Shown in pieces: positions 46,677 to 56,823 of a DNA stretch of 64,000 bases. The DNA lies in assembly GCF_963677305.1 (NCBI RefSeq), contig NZ_OY781925.1:1141001-1205000 (forward strand), written 5' to 3'. A program made the translations under genes and the position numbers. Source of the stretch: an uncultured Holophaga sp. Its GTDB lineage: Bacteria; Acidobacteriota; Holophagae; Holophagales; Holophagaceae. Numbering within the stretch: position 1 is the stretch's first letter; every line of letters begins with the position of its first letter. The notes below the pieces were generated by a model that ran no database searches, had not been told where the DNA came from, and saw nothing but the letters and a program-made list of their open reading frames with translations.

Positions 46677-48155
46677 ATGTTCGAATCTGCTGAGTTGGGC
46701 CACAAGATCGACAAGGCGACCTGGGAGCGGGAGATCCCCGCCCTCCGCTCAGAGCTCCTGGAGGCCCAGTACGAGCTGGCCTCTGCCCGCAAGTTCCCGG
46801 TGGTCATCCTGATCGCAGGGGTGGATGGTGCCGGGAAGAGCGCCGTGGTCTCCACCCTCAATGAGTGGATGGACCCCCGCCACATCCAGACCAATGGCCT
46901 GGACGAGCCCTCGGACGAAGAGCTGGAGCGCCCCTACATGTGGCGCTACTGGCGCCTTCTGCCCCCCAAGGGGAAGATCGGGATCTTCGATGGCAGCTGG
47001 TATTCCTGGCCGATCCTCCAGCGGGCCCACGGCAAGATCTCTGGGGAGCGCCTCGACCAGGATATGGACCTGGTCCGGCGCTTCGAACAGATGCTGATCG
47101 ATGAGGGGGCCCTGGTGCTCAAGTTCTGGATGCACCTCTCCAAAGAGGTTCAGAAGAAGCGCCTCAAGAAGCTGGAGTCCGACCCCAAGACCCAGTGGAG
47201 GGTCACGCCCAGGGACTGGCGGCACTTCCAGCTCTACGACACCTTCCGCAGGGTTTCGGAGCAGGCCCTTCGCCGCACGAGCACCGGCGAGGCACCCTGG
47301 ATCGTGGTGGAGGCGACGGATGCTCGCTACCAGAAGCTTACGGTGGGCAGGATCCTGCTGGAACAGCTCCGGGCTCGGCTTGAGGCGAAGGTGCCAGCCA
47401 AGGCCACGAGCTCCGCCCCACCCCTGCTGACGGCCATCGATGGGGTGAACATCCTCCGGACGATGGACCTGGGCCTCAAGCTGGACCGGGAGAGCTACGA
47501 ACGGGAACTGGAGGGCCTCCAGGGACGGCTCAACCTGTTGACTCGGCACCGCAAGTTCAAGGACCACAATGTGATCTGTGTCTTTGAGGGGCAGGATGCC
47601 GCTGGAAAGGGGGGCAGCATCCGACGCATCACCCAGGCCGTGGATGCCCGCTTCTGTCGGATCCAGCCTGTGGCTGCCCCCACTGAGGAGGAGCGGGCCC
47701 AGCCCTACCTCTGGCGCTTCTGGCGCCATCTGCCACGGCGGGGTCATATGCTCATCTTTGACCGCTCCTGGTACGGTCGGGTCCTGGTGGAGCGGGTGGA
47801 GGGCTTCTGCTCGGAGGCCGACTGGATGCGGGCCTACAGCGAGATCAACGACTTCGAGTCCCAACTGGCCCGGAGCGGGACCATCCTCCTCAAGTTCTGG
47901 TTGGCCATCAGCAAGGAAGAGCAGCTCCGTCGCTTCGAGGAGCGGCAGAACACCCAGTTCAAGCGCTTCAAGATCACCGATGAGGATTGGCGCAACCGCG
48001 AGAAGTGGGATGAATATGAAATGGCAATATGTGACATGCTGGATAGGACCTCGACGGAGCTCGCCCCCTGGACCCTGGTGGAGAGCGAGGACAAGCTCTA
48101 CGGTCGCATCAAGATTCTCAGGACGCTCTGCCACCGGATCGAGGCGGAGCTCTGA
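46677..48155 (+). CDS. pap: Polyphosphate:AMP phosphotransferase (double PPK2 domain)
   Basis: 492-residue protein with two PPK2 domains. The first (about 1-240) has Walker A GVDGAGKSAVV; the second (about 270-490) has GQDAAGKGGSI and the lid region PYLWRFWRHLPRRGHM. The two-domain PPK2 class II enzymes convert AMP and polyphosphate to ADP. ATG at 46677 has GGAGAGG upstream. It is followed closely by rnhA (19 nt), so the two may be co-transcribed. Confidence 0.9.
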   Translation: MFESAELGHKIDKATWEREIPALRSELLEAQYELASARKFPVVILIAGVDGAGKSAVVSTLNEWMDPRHIQTNGLDEPSDEELERPYMWRYWRLLPPKGKIGIFDGSWYSWPILQRAHGKISGERLDQDMDLVRRFEQMLIDEGALVLKFWMHLSKEVQKKRLKKLESDPKTQWRVTPRDWRHFQLYDTFRRVSEQALRRTSTGEAPWIVVEATDARYQKLTVGRILLEQLRARLEAKVPAKATSSAPPLLTAIDGVNILRTMDLGLKLDRESYERELEGLQGRLNLLTRHRKFKDHNVICVFEGQDAAGKGGSIRRITQAVDARFCRIQPVAAPTEEERAQPYLWRFWRHLPRRGHMLIFDRSWYGRVLVERVEGFCSEADWMRAYSEINDFESQLARSGTILLKFWLAISKEEQLRRFEERQNTQFKRFKITDEDWRNREKWDEYEMAICDMLDRTSTELAPWTLVESEDKLYGRIKILRTLCHRIEAEL

Positions 48156-48174
48156 GGCCGGGTAATCTGGAGGG

Positions 48175-48639
48175 ATGAGCCTGCGCACGAAGGTCGAACT
48201 CTATTGTGATGGATCCTGCCTGGGGAATCCCGGTCCCGGAGGCTGGGCCTTCATCCTGAGGGTCCAGACTCCCGAGGGGGTCAGGGAGAAGGAGGGCAGC
48301 GGCTGGGAGCCCGAGACCACCAACAACCGCATGGAGCTCATGGGGGCTATCAAGGGGCTGGAATCCCTGACCAGGCCCTGCGATGTGGAGATCTACTGCG
48401 ACAGCCAGTACGTGGTGAAGGGAGTACAGGGCTGGATCGCCGGGTGGAAGCGGAACGGCTGGCGCAAGGCCGATAAGAGCCCGGTCATCAATGTGGAGCT
48501 CTGGAAGACGCTTGAGGCCCTCCTGCAGCGGCACCGGGTGGAGGCGCACTGGGTGAAGGGGCACGCCGGTCATGCCGAGAATGAGCGGGTGGATCAGCTG
48601 GCACGGGAGGCCATCGGCGAGGGCGGAAAGGCCGGGTGA
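48175..48639 (+). CDS. rnhA: Ribonuclease HI
   Basis: 154-residue enzyme that cuts RNA in RNA-DNA hybrids. The catalytic acids are in place: Asp12 in [14 protein letters not shown], Glu54 in NNRMELMGA, Asp76 in [11 protein letters not shown] and Asp140 in NERVDQLA; the basic handle ([14 protein letters not shown]) is present, as in E. coli RNase HI. The GTG of a longer flavoprotein frame overlaps its stop. Confidence 0.95.
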   Translation: MSLRTKVELYCDGSCLGNPGPGGWAFILRVQTPEGVREKEGSGWEPETTNNRMELMGAIKGLESLTRPCDVEIYCDSQYVVKGVQGWIAGWKRNGWRKADKSPVINVELWKTLEALLQRHRVEAHWVKGHAGHAENERVDQLAREAIGEGGKAG

Positions 48640-48749
48640 GCGGCCGAGTCGGAAAGGCCTGGGCGCTTCTGGCAGAATCGGATGCGCCCCGGCTCCTGCC
48701 GGAGGCGCCATCTGCCGGAGGGGTGGGAGCCTTGTCGAACTCGGAGGTC

Positions 48750-49952
48750 ATGGATGTGGTGGTGGTGGGCGCTGGTCCCGCCGGGAACGCTGCTGCGCTG
48801 GTCTGTGCCAGGGCCGGTCTGCGGGTCCTCCAGCTCGAGAGGGAACGACTGCCCAGACGCAAGATTTGCGGGGGCGGGCTTTCCGCCAAGGCCCTGGCCT
48901 CCGCTCCCCTCCCCCTGGATCCGGTCATCGAGCGGAGGATCGACAGCGCCTGGATCTCCGCCGGACCCGGGCGGGTGGTGCTCCGCCAGCTCCTGCACCC
49001 TGGGGCCATGGTCTGTCGGGAGCGGATGGACCACTACATGGCCGAGGCCTCCCGGAGGGCCGGTGCCCGGGTGGAGGAGGACTGTGCCCTCATGGATTGG
49101 GAGCGGATCCCGGGCGGGGGGCTGGAACTCTCCACCAGTGCCGGTACCCTGAGGACCCGCCTGCTCCTGGGGGCCGACGGGGTGCACAGTCCCATCCGAC
49201 GGAAGCTGCTCCCTGGTACCCGGACCCTCCGGGTTCCGGCCATCGAGGCCCTGCTGCAGCCGCCGCTCCGGGTGCTCGAGTCCTTCCGCTCCCGTGCGGC
49301 CATGGACTTCCACTGCATCGAGGGGAGTTATGGCTGGATCTTCCCCAAGGCGGATCACCTGAACGTGGGGGTCTACCGATACCGGAGGACTCCTGGGAAT
49401 ACGGACCTGAGGGCTGCCCTCAGCCGCTATATTGCTTCCATGCCGGCCCTGGCCGGGTCGGAAGTGGGGGAGATGCGGGGTTACGAGATCCCGGTGGTGC
49501 CCGTGGCGGAGAACCTGGTTTTCGGGGAGATCCTGCTGGCCGGGGACGCCGCCGGGCTGGGCGAGGCCTTCTTCGGCGAGGGCATCCATTTCGCCCTGGC
49601 CAGCGGCACTGCCGCAGGACACTGCCTTGTGGCCCACCTGCGGGAGGGTACGCCCCTGTCCGGGTACACCGGATCGGTGCGCTCTCTGATGCGCAGCAAC
49701 CAGGGCGCGCGCTGGACCTCCGAGCTCTTCTATCGCCTCCCGCCCGCGATGATCGTCCGGATGACCCGGAGCCGCTGGGTGTCCGACCTCTTCGAGAGGA
49801 CTCTCTCGGGGGACCTCTCCACCTGGGGCTGTCTGGCCGCTGCCCTGGCTACGGCTCCGGCCTGGGCCCTGGCCAGGGGGCTCCCGACGCTGCCGATTGA
49901 GGCTGTGGCGGGGCTGGGCTTCAGCCCTGGGTCCGGATCGGAAGCCGGATGA
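48750..49952 (+). CDS. Geranylgeranyl reductase-like FAD-dependent oxidoreductase
   Basis: About 400-residue flavoprotein with the FAD-binding [20 protein letters not shown] at its start, the family motif [20 protein letters not shown] and the [18 protein letters not shown] segment. These belong to the geranylgeranyl reductase group that reduces isoprenoid double bonds, for example quinone or lipid side chains; the substrate here is unknown. ATG at 48750 starts the Rossmann fold. GGAGG sits only 2 nt upstream, and an in-frame GTG at 48636 overlapping the rnhA stop is an alternative with a 38-residue extension. It overlaps the convergent kinase by 32 nt. Confidence 0.75.
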   Translation: MDVVVVGAGPAGNAAALVCARAGLRVLQLERERLPRRKICGGGLSAKALASAPLPLDPVIERRIDSAWISAGPGRVVLRQLLHPGAMVCRERMDHYMAEASRRAGARVEEDCALMDWERIPGGGLELSTSAGTLRTRLLLGADGVHSPIRRKLLPGTRTLRVPAIEALLQPPLRVLESFRSRAAMDFHCIEGSYGWIFPKADHLNVGVYRYRRTPGNTDLRAALSRYIASMPALAGSEVGEMRGYEIPVVPVAENLVFGEILLAGDAAGLGEAFFGEGIHFALASGTAAGHCLVAHLREGTPLSGYTGSVRSLMRSNQGARWTSELFYRLPPAMIVRMTRSRWVSDLFERTLSGDLSTWGCLAAALATAPAWALARGLPTLPIEAVAGLGFSPGSGSEAG

Positions 49953-52080
49953 TGAAGGCGGTGCCGACTCCCTGGGCTGTCTCGAAGTGCAGGGACCCCT
50001 GGTGCCGCTCCACCACCACTTGGTAGGCCACTGCAAGCCCCTGCCCCATGCCCTTGCCGACTTCCTTGGTGGTGAAGAAGGGTTCGAAGATCCTGCCCTG
50101 GATCATCTCCGGAATGCCGGGGCCGGTGTCCTGGACCCTCACCTCCACCTGTTTCTGGAAGCGGCGGGTGGAGATGGTGATGCTTCCCCGGCGTCCGCCC
50201 TTCTCCAGCTGCTCGCCGAGGGCCTCGGCGGCGTTCATGATCAGGGCCAGGATCACCTGCTTGATGTCGTCTTCGAGGCACTCCACCGGCGGGAGCTCGG
50301 GGTCCAGGTCTGAGAGCATGTCGGCGGACTGCTCCCAGCTGTTCCTGGAGATGATGATGGTGCTCTCGATGGTCCGGTTGAGGTCCACGACCTGGGAGCG
50401 CCCCTCCCCCCGCTGGGAGAACTCCTTCATGGCCTGGACGATCTGGCCGACCCTCCGGGCCCCTTCCCGGATCTGGGCCGCTGCCCGGGGGATCTCCACT
50501 GCCAGGAAATCCAGATCCGCCTCCTGCTGGGCACGGGCGAGCTCCTCCCTGACCTCGCTGGGCGCCCCCTCCGTCAGGGCTTGGGCCTGACGCTCCAGGA
50601 CCCGGAGCAGGGTGTCGAGGGATTCGGACAGGAAGATGGCGTTGTCCCCGATGTACTGAATGGGCGTGTTGATCTCGTGGGCGATGCCGGCGGCCAACTG
50701 GCCCACGGCCTCCATCTTCTGGGCCTGGCGGAGCTGGGCCTCCAGGCCCTGCCGTTCCTGCTCGGCACGATGGGCTTCCGTCATGTCGATGAGGATGACC
50801 ACCACTGCCTGGATTTGGCCGCTCCTGGCGATGATCGGACTGGTGAAGACTTCGCAGGGGATCCTGTGGCCATCGTGGGTGAGGAGGTCCTGTTCGAGCC
50901 TGCCCCCGCCCGTGGGGCCGGCGGGGAGCCCAAACGCGAGGGCGCCGGGCCCCTCCGCTCGCGGCAGGAAGTCCTGGATGCGGAAGCGCCCTCCCTCGTC
51001 CTGGGCGAAGCCGAGGAGGGCGGCGAAGCGGCTGTTCACCTCCTGGAAGCGTCCCCCAGGGTCCATCAGACCGATGGACAGCCCGGCATTGTCGAAGACC
51101 GCCCGGAAGCGGGCATTGAGCTGGCGGTTGCGGCTCTCCCCACGGAAAAGGGTGAAGGCGCCCAGCAGGATGAGGGCTCCGATGGCTCCCGCCACCAGGA
51201 TCATGGTCATGGGCTCCTGTCCCTGCCCCTGGCGGGTGGGCAGGAAGGCCACCAGGCTGAGGGCTGAGTCCGGTACGGGGATCCGGTAGGCGTCCAGGTG
51301 CTGGATCTTCTCATGCCTGCCACCCGGGGAGAGCTTGAGGCTACCCTTGGAGGGGATGGCCTCAGGGGGCGGCAGTTTCTCCCCCGGCAGCAGGCGGCGG
51401 GTCTCCGGGGCCAGGATGGCCCACTGCCCCTGGTAGGCAAGCCCCATGGGGATATCCACCAGGGAGGCGCTCCCGGTGAACCAGCGGTAGGCCGGGCCAA
51501 GGGGGAAGCGGGTCACCAGCACGCCCTTCCGCTGTCCCTTGAAGAGATAGATCCGGTGGAGGAGCAGGCTGGGCGAAGGCCCCGGCAGGTAGGTGTAGGC
51601 GGGCTCCTCGCCATCGGTCGCCTGCCAGGTCGAGGCTGAAGGGGGCAGCTCCCAGGGCTCTCCTTCCCCGGTGTCGATGAGCCACTGCCCCCGGGGGGCC
51701 AGGAAGCCCACCCGGGAGTAGATCTCTTCATTGGTCAGTCTCTTGCGGCCCATGAACTGGCGGAAGGAACTGCTGGCCTCCACCAGGCTGGCTCCCAGTC
51801 CGTACTCCATGGACATGCCCAGGGCCTCGTTCTCGAAGTAGGCCAGGAGATCCCGGTTGTTGGCTAGGCTTGTCAGGTCCTCCCGGCGGTCGGCCAGGAA
51901 GTAGCCGAGGGCCGATGCCTCTTTCTCCACATCCCCGAGGGTGTGCTCCCGGTTGAGCTTGAGGAGTCGGCTGTGGGCGCGGTAGATGTCCCGCAGCAGG
52001 AATGTGCAGTAGCCCACCAGCGCCAGGGCGAGGACGAGCAGGATGAGGCTGCGGGTGTGTCGGGCCGGGCGCAGGGACAT
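49921..52080 (-). CDS. PAS sensor histidine kinase
   Basis: 719-residue membrane kinase: an N-terminal helix ([18 protein letters not shown]), an extracytoplasmic sensing region (about 35-300), a second helix ([20 protein letters not shown]), a PAS domain (about 325-450), HisKA with [16 protein letters not shown] carrying the phospho-His, and HATPase ([27 protein letters not shown]). The upstream gene for a periplasmic solute-binding protein ends 3 nt before its ATG, so the two likely form one sensory unit. No response regulator is adjacent. Confidence 0.9.
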   Translation of the reverse strand: MSLRPARHTRSLILLVLALALVGYCTFLLRDIYRAHSRLLKLNREHTLGDVEKEASALGYFLADRREDLTSLANNRDLLAYFENEALGMSMEYGLGASLVEASSSFRQFMGRKRLTNEEIYSRVGFLAPRGQWLIDTGEGEPWELPPSASTWQATDGEEPAYTYLPGPSPSLLLHRIYLFKGQRKGVLVTRFPLGPAYRWFTGSASLVDIPMGLAYQGQWAILAPETRRLLPGEKLPPPEAIPSKGSLKLSPGGRHEKIQHLDAYRIPVPDSALSLVAFLPTRQGQGQEPMTMILVAGAIGALILLGAFTLFRGESRNRQLNARFRAVFDNAGLSIGLMDPGGRFQEVNSRFAALLGFAQDEGGRFRIQDFLPRAEGPGALAFGLPAGPTGGGRLEQDLLTHDGHRIPCEVFTSPIIARSGQIQAVVVILIDMTEAHRAEQERQGLEAQLRQAQKMEAVGQLAAGIAHEINTPIQYIGDNAIFLSESLDTLLRVLERQAQALTEGAPSEVREELARAQQEADLDFLAVEIPRAAAQIREGARRVGQIVQAMKEFSQRGEGRSQVVDLNRTIESTIIISRNSWEQSADMLSDLDPELPPVECLEDDIKQVILALIMNAAEALGEQLEKGGRRGSITISTRRFQKQVEVRVQDTGPGIPEMIQGRIFEPFFTTKEVGKGMGQGLAVAYQVVVERHQGSLHFETAQGVGTAFIIRLPIRTQG

Positions 52081-52083
52081 GCC

Positions 52084-52965
52084 TCAGGAGTTTCCTCGGA
52101 AGAAGCCCGGGAAGGACTGGGGGGCGGTGGGGTAGTACTTCAGGACGATCCTCTGATAGGTGCCATCGGAGCGGATCTTTATGAGGAAGGTGTTGTAGGC
52201 CTCGCGCAGCCTGGGGGCATCCTTGGGGAAGGCGGCACCCATCTCCTGGGGGCCGGTGATGGGGCCCAGGACCTTGAGCCTGCCCCGCCACTTCTGAAGG
52301 GCGACCAGGGCGTCGGGCACATCCAGGATGGTGAGCTCGGCCTCCCGGCGCAGGATGGCGGGGGCGATCTCGTTGAGCTGTCCCTTGAAGCAGATGACCT
52401 TGGCACCGGCTCCGGCCAGATCGTAGAGGGAGGGGTCAAGGCAGGTCTTCTCCATGGAGAGCACCGACTTCCCCTGCATCATGGCCCGGGTCCGGGCAAT
52501 GTCCTTCTCCAGGTTCCCGCTGGGCTTGATGGGGCGGAGCCTGGAGTCGGCCCGGGCCACCAGCCAGATCTGGCTGGGGAAGGTCGGCTCCGAGAAGTCC
52601 ACCAGCTTCTTCCGCCAGGCCAGGATGGTGAAGCCGGTGGCGATAATGTCCCCCTTCACGGGTGTCCCGCCCAGGAACTCCACCTCTCCGCCACTGAGCT
52701 TGAAGGTCCGCCCCGTGAGATCGGGGATGATGGTGCCCCAGGTCTCCGGCACGAACTCGTATTTCACCCCGAGATAGGCCGCAAAGCGTTGGGTGAGTTC
52801 CGTGTCCATCCCATCCCCGGAGCCGGAGACGAAGTTGGCATAGGGGACCCCCAGATGCCGGAGGACACCGCGGGCGCGGACCTCCTCCAGATCCCCGGCC
52901 AGCAGGGTGGTGCCCGCCAGGAGCAGGGAGATGAGCGCGGTCCGGAAAATGGTTCGCAAGTCCAT
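52084..52965 (-). CDS. Periplasmic solute-binding protein (family 3) paired with a kinase
   Basis: 293-residue exported protein: signal peptide (TALISLLLAGTTLLA) and a family 3 binding fold starting VRARGVLRHLGVPYANF, with GMDTELTQRFAAYLGVKYEF and WRKKLVDFSEPTFPSQIWLV. No transport genes are beside it; the downstream kinase follows after 3 nt. This arrangement suggests that the binding protein presents a ligand to the kinase rather than to an ABC importer. The ligand could be an amino acid or organic acid. Most likely an ATG start at 52965. Confidence 0.85.
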   Translation of the reverse strand: MDLRTIFRTALISLLLAGTTLLAGDLEEVRARGVLRHLGVPYANFVSGSGDGMDTELTQRFAAYLGVKYEFVPETWGTIIPDLTGRTFKLSGGEVEFLGGTPVKGDIIATGFTILAWRKKLVDFSEPTFPSQIWLVARADSRLRPIKPSGNLEKDIARTRAMMQGKSVLSMEKTCLDPSLYDLAGAGAKVICFKGQLNEIAPAILRREAELTILDVPDALVALQKWRGRLKVLGPITGPQEMGAAFPKDAPRLREAYNTFLIKIRSDGTYQRIVLKYYPTAPQSFPGFFRGNS

Positions 52966-53110
52966 GCAGGCCTCCCCAGGAAGGTCCCCCTTGGGTGGCG
53001 ATCCCTTCCCCGGGAGGCGGGGCGAGGGGGCGTCTTCGCGGAGGGCATCCGTTCCGCCTTATCGGCTATCCCCCCCGGGACCAAAATCTGAATTTGCTTC
53101 TGCGGGCGTG

Positions 53111-53524
53111 TCAGCTTCCGCTGCAGGGGGTGGTCTGGAGATTGGGGCAGGTGACCACATCTTCGGCTCCGGACCAGGTCCCCAGGTAGGGGGACAGGCG
53201 GGCATCGTCGAAGCCCTGGAGCTGGAGTCCACCCACGGCGATCAGGGGGCGCCGGACGAGGATCGGATCCGCAACCATGAGCTGGAGGGCCCCCTCGAAG
53301 GAGAGCGCAGTCGGGTCGAGGTCGCCGCGCTTGATGGCCGGGGCCGTGCTGTTCAGGATCTCCTGCGGGTCCTCCGAGCGGAGGAAGGGCCGGAGCCGCT
53401 CGACCGTCCAGGCTTCCTCCAGGAGGTTGTGGCAGCGGAGCTGGTGCCCGGCCGCCTCCAGGATCCGCTTCTGCCTGCTGTTATTGATACATCCTGGTTT
53501 TTCGTAGAAGTCGATGAGTGCCAT
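53111..53524 (-). CDS. ArsC/Spx-like, nitrogenase-associated-type protein
   Basis: 137-residue protein with an ArsC-family thioredoxin-like fold: IDFYEKPGCINNSRQKRILE has one Cys in the position of the first ArsC cysteine but lacks a CxxC, and VRRPLIAVGG matches the cis-Pro strand. It is like the nitrogenase-associated ArsC-family proteins, yet no nif genes are seen. The C-terminus has another Cys pair (DVVTCPNLQTTPCSGS). ATG at 53524 with AAGGAGG 4 nt upstream. Function unknown. Confidence 0.7.
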   Translation of the reverse strand: MALIDFYEKPGCINNSRQKRILEAAGHQLRCHNLLEEAWTVERLRPFLRSEDPQEILNSTAPAIKRGDLDPTALSFEGALQLMVADPILVRRPLIAVGGLQLQGFDDARLSPYLGTWSGAEDVVTCPNLQTTPCSGS

Positions 53525-53725
53525 GGGTCCTCCTTCTCTCTGGGGTTCCAGAGGGGGCGAAAACGTTCCCACTCGGGTCACGGACACAGATAAGTCCGGA
53601 GAGCTTGCGACTCACCAGGGGGCCCCAACGCAGTCGGTATGCCGACCGCCCCGTGCTCTGCCCGGCGGTGGAATCCCGATCTTTGAATCCGAAGCTGAGT
53701 CAGACCGATGCCCAGGATCGCTTTT

Positions 53726-53758
53726 GGGGCTCTGGAGGGTACGTGACCCTCTGGCCCC
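53726..53758 (+). promoter_or_regulatory. Hairpin in the leader of the AGCS symporter
   Basis: GGGGC ... GCCCC and AGGGT ... ACCCT form a two-part stem with a small asymmetric bulge, ending 40 nt before the symporter ATG. An additional GTCGG-TATG-CCGAC hairpin lies upstream near 53634. The leader could hold an RNA regulatory element, but it does not match a riboswitch class that I know. Confidence 0.3.
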
Positions 53759-53798
53759 GGAACTCCCGGAATGTCATGGTGGTTTGAAGGGAGGCGTC

Positions 53799-55181
53799 AT
53801 GGCTGTGCTCGAATTCCTGGGTGGGATCGTCTGGGGGCCGGTGGGCATCGTCCTGCTGGTGGGCTCGGGGATCTTCATGACCTTCAGGGCCCGCTTCATC
53901 CAGGTGCGGCGCTTCTTCTACTCCTTCGAGCTGATCAGCGGGAAGTTCGACAGCAAGGAGGCCACGGGCGAGGTGACCCACTTCCAGGCTCTCAGTGCGG
54001 CCCTCTCCGCCACCATCGGCACCGGGAACATCGCCGGCGTGGCCACGGCCATCACCCTGGGCGGCCCCGGGGCCGTCTTCTGGATGTGGGTGACGGCGGT
54101 CTTCGGTATGGCGCTCAAGTATGCGGAGGCCCTTCTCTCCCTCCGCTTCCGGGAAGTCGGTCCGGATGGGGTCATCAGCGCCGGGCCCATGTACTATATC
54201 GAGCGGGGTATCGGCCAGAAGTGGCTGGCCTGCCTCTTCGCCCTCTTCGCCGTGATCGCCTCCTTCGGCATCGGCAACATGGTCCAGGCCAACTCGGTGG
54301 CCGAGCCCGCCCTCCACAGCTTCGGCATCCCCAAGCTGGTGACCGGGGTGGTCATCGGCATCCTGGTCTTCCTGGTCATCGTGGGGGGCATCAAGCGCAT
54401 CGGCAAGGTGGCCAGCCTCCTGGTGCCCGCCATGTGCGTGATCTACATCGTGGGGGCTCTGGCGGTGATCCTCATGCACCTGGGCGCCCTGGGTCCCGCC
54501 TTCCGGGAGATCTTCGGCCATGCCTTCTCCGCCAGCGCCGCCTCCGGGGGCTTCGCCGGGGCCGCCGTGGCCCAGGCCATCCGCTTCGGTGTCGCCCGAG
54601 GTGTCTTCTCCAATGAGGCCGGGCTCGGCTCCGCCCCCATCGCCCATGGAGCGGCCCAGACCGAGGAACCCGTCCGGGAAGGGGTGGTGGCCATGATCGG
54701 GCCCTTCGTGGACACCTTGGTCATCTGCACCATGACGGCCCTGGTCATCATCATGACCGGTGCCCACACCCTCATGGGACCCGGGGGGACCGGGCTGACC
54801 GGGGCCGTCCTCACCAGCAAGGCCTTCCAGGTGGGGATCGGGGTGGGTCGGCTCGGAGAATACATCGTGGCCGTCGGCATCATCCTCTTCGCTGTCTCCA
54901 CCGTCATCAGCTGGTCCTACTATGGCGACCGCTCCATCGAATACCTGCTCGGGCGCAAGGCGGTGCTCCCCTACCGCATCTTCTACTGCCTCCTGATCCC
55001 CGTGGGGGCGGTGAAGGAGATCGGCTTCGTCTGGACCTTCTCCGATGTGGCCAATGGCTTCATGGCCTGGCCCAACTTGGTGGCGATCCTGCTGCTCTCG
55101 CCGGTGGTCGTCCGCATGACCCGAGACTACTTCAGTGACTCCCGCCGGGTGAGGCCGATGCTTCTGGAGGAGGAGGGGTAG
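53799..55181 (+). CDS. Sodium:alanine symporter (AGCS family)
   Basis: 460-residue transporter with about 11 hydrophobic helices. AGCS signatures: FQALSAALSATIGTGNIAGV, GGPGAVFWMWVTAVFGMALK, RFREVGPDGVISAGPMYYIE and ARGVFSNEAGLGSAPIAH. It imports alanine or glycine with Na+. ATG at 53799 has AAGGGAGG 4 nt upstream; the long upstream frame is not supported. Overlaps the convergent NCS2 gene by 50 nt. Confidence 0.92.
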   Translation: MAVLEFLGGIVWGPVGIVLLVGSGIFMTFRARFIQVRRFFYSFELISGKFDSKEATGEVTHFQALSAALSATIGTGNIAGVATAITLGGPGAVFWMWVTAVFGMALKYAEALLSLRFREVGPDGVISAGPMYYIERGIGQKWLACLFALFAVIASFGIGNMVQANSVAEPALHSFGIPKLVTGVVIGILVFLVIVGGIKRIGKVASLLVPAMCVIYIVGALAVILMHLGALGPAFREIFGHAFSASAASGGFAGAAVAQAIRFGVARGVFSNEAGLGSAPIAHGAAQTEEPVREGVVAMIGPFVDTLVICTMTALVIIMTGAHTLMGPGGTGLTGAVLTSKAFQVGIGVGRLGEYIVAVGIILFAVSTVISWSYYGDRSIEYLLGRKAVLPYRIFYCLLIPVGAVKEIGFVWTFSDVANGFMAWPNLVAILLLSPVVVRMTRDYFSDSRRVRPMLLEEEG

Positions 55182-56751
55182 ACCTGGTCAGCCAAGGGGC
55201 CAGGAGGGCGAGCCCGGCCAGCACCAGATAGGCCAGGGAGAGCCGGTAGGGGATGGCCCGCTGGACAGCCTCCGGCAGCCGCCAGGGCAGCCCGATGGCC
55301 CCATGGGGCGAAGCTGAGTGGATCACCCCGAAGAAGCTGAGCAGGGCCAGGACGGCGAGACTCAGGGCCGCCCGAAGGAAGCGTCGGTCCACGGTGTCCG
55401 CCAGCACCGAGCCCCAGAGCATGCCCGTGATGATGAAGCCGCTGCCCAGCGCGGTGATGAGCAACAGCTCGGGGGTGCCCGGTCCGGTCCCCACCAGCAG
55501 GCTGGCGAAGAGGGCTGCGGGCAGGAGCGTGCTGAGCTTGATGCTCAGGAGCTGGGCCAGGGAGGGGAGGTAGGCCAGGGCCACGGCTGGGGCGTGGCGG
55601 CGCGGGCAGGCCAGGGTGGCCTGGACCATGATCTCCAGGGCCACGAAGACAAGGATCGGAGCCAGGACCGCCCGGGGGATCAGCTCCACGAAGAAGGAGA
55701 CCAAGCCGAGCATCCCCCCCAGTCCGATGAAGAGCCCGGTCAGCACCACATAGCCTGAGCGGGCCCCCATGGCCTTGTAAGCGGGTTGCCCGATGTAGGG
55801 GGTGGACTGGGCGACCCCGCCGCAGACCCCCGCCACCAGGGTGGCCAGGGCCTCCACCAGCAGGATGTCCCGGGTGGGGAAGTCGTCCCCTGCAGCTCGG
55901 GCGCTCTCGGTCACATTGATGCCCCCCACCACGGTGAGGATGGCGAAGGGCAGGGCCAGGGGGAGGTAGTGGAGGGCGGCGGGCAGGCCCTGGAGGAAGC
56001 CCAGGGTGGGGAGGGGGAGGCCCGGATGGAGGGTCAGGACCGGGGCGCGGTAGGCTCCCCCGGCGAGGCCCAGGGGGCCCAGCAGGTGGTAAAGGGCGGT
56101 GCCCAGGATCACGGCGGCGAGGATGCCCGGGATCCTGAAGGGCAGCTGCAGGCGCCCTGCCAGGGTCGCCAGCACCAGAGCCAGGGCCAGCAGCCCGATG
56201 AGCGGCAGGCTGAAGATGTCCAGCAGGGGCAGGAAGCCCATGAGGGCAAGGCTCAGCCCCGCCAGCGAGCCCAGGAGCCCGGCCCGGGGTACTTGACGGC
56301 GGACCCAATCCCCGCAGAAGGAGAGGGCCAGCTTGATCAGTCCCATCAGGACCATGACCGCCATGCCGATCCGCCACGCCCCCAGGGCAGCGGCCTCGGG
56401 CAGGAGGCCGTGCCCCTTCAGCTCAAGGAAGGCCGGCCCCAGGACCACCAGGGCGAGCCCGATGGTGGAGGGGGTGTCCAGGCCCAGGGGCATGGCCGTG
56501 ACGCCGGGGTTGCCGGTACGTCTGGCGAGGCGCTTTGCCATCCATGCGTAGGCCAAGTCCCCCAGAAGCACCCCCAGGGCCGTGCCCGGGAACATCCGGC
56601 GGTAGACCACATCGGCCGGGAACTGAAAGCCCGCCACCAGGACCCCGGCCAGGAAGGCGAGGACCGCCAGGTTATCGATCATCAGTCCCAGGAAGCCGCT
56701 GAGGTCCCCCAGGACCCACCCCCGCTGCTGCGCTTCTGCATCCGTCTGCAT
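55132..56751 (-). CDS. NCS2/AzgA-like nucleobase permease
   Basis: 539-residue permease with about 13 hydrophobic helices. Features: VTAMPLGLDTPSTIGLAL, VVGGINVTESARAAGDDFPT and GVCGGVAQSTPYIGQPAYKAMGAR reading in the AzgA/NCS2 style; the conserved Glu/Asn residues of helix 8 (NVTES) are present. Purine, uracil or xanthine are usual NCS2 substrates; the real one is unknown. The 3' end overlaps the AGCS gene by 50 nt. Confidence 0.78.
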   Translation of the reverse strand: MQTDAEAQQRGWVLGDLSGFLGLMIDNLAVLAFLAGVLVAGFQFPADVVYRRMFPGTALGVLLGDLAYAWMAKRLARRTGNPGVTAMPLGLDTPSTIGLALVVLGPAFLELKGHGLLPEAAALGAWRIGMAVMVLMGLIKLALSFCGDWVRRQVPRAGLLGSLAGLSLALMGFLPLLDIFSLPLIGLLALALVLATLAGRLQLPFRIPGILAAVILGTALYHLLGPLGLAGGAYRAPVLTLHPGLPLPTLGFLQGLPAALHYLPLALPFAILTVVGGINVTESARAAGDDFPTRDILLVEALATLVAGVCGGVAQSTPYIGQPAYKAMGARSGYVVLTGLFIGLGGMLGLVSFFVELIPRAVLAPILVFVALEIMVQATLACPRRHAPAVALAYLPSLAQLLSIKLSTLLPAALFASLLVGTGPGTPELLLITALGSGFIITGMLWGSVLADTVDRRFLRAALSLAVLALLSFFGVIHSASPHGAIGLPWRLPEAVQRAIPYRLSLAYLVLAGLALLAPWLTRSTPPPPEASASPGGSH

Positions 56752-56823
56752 GGCTCTGACTCCTGGCTGTGCCGGGAGTCAGTGTGGATCCGTTCAGGAG
56801 CCCGGATCAATCAGCGGAGGGAC

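Noticed and set aside
53588..53798. Glycine riboswitch upstream of the AGCS symporter
   Set aside because: GGAGAG is present but the CGCCGAAGG core and second aptamer are not; I could not place the usual helices.
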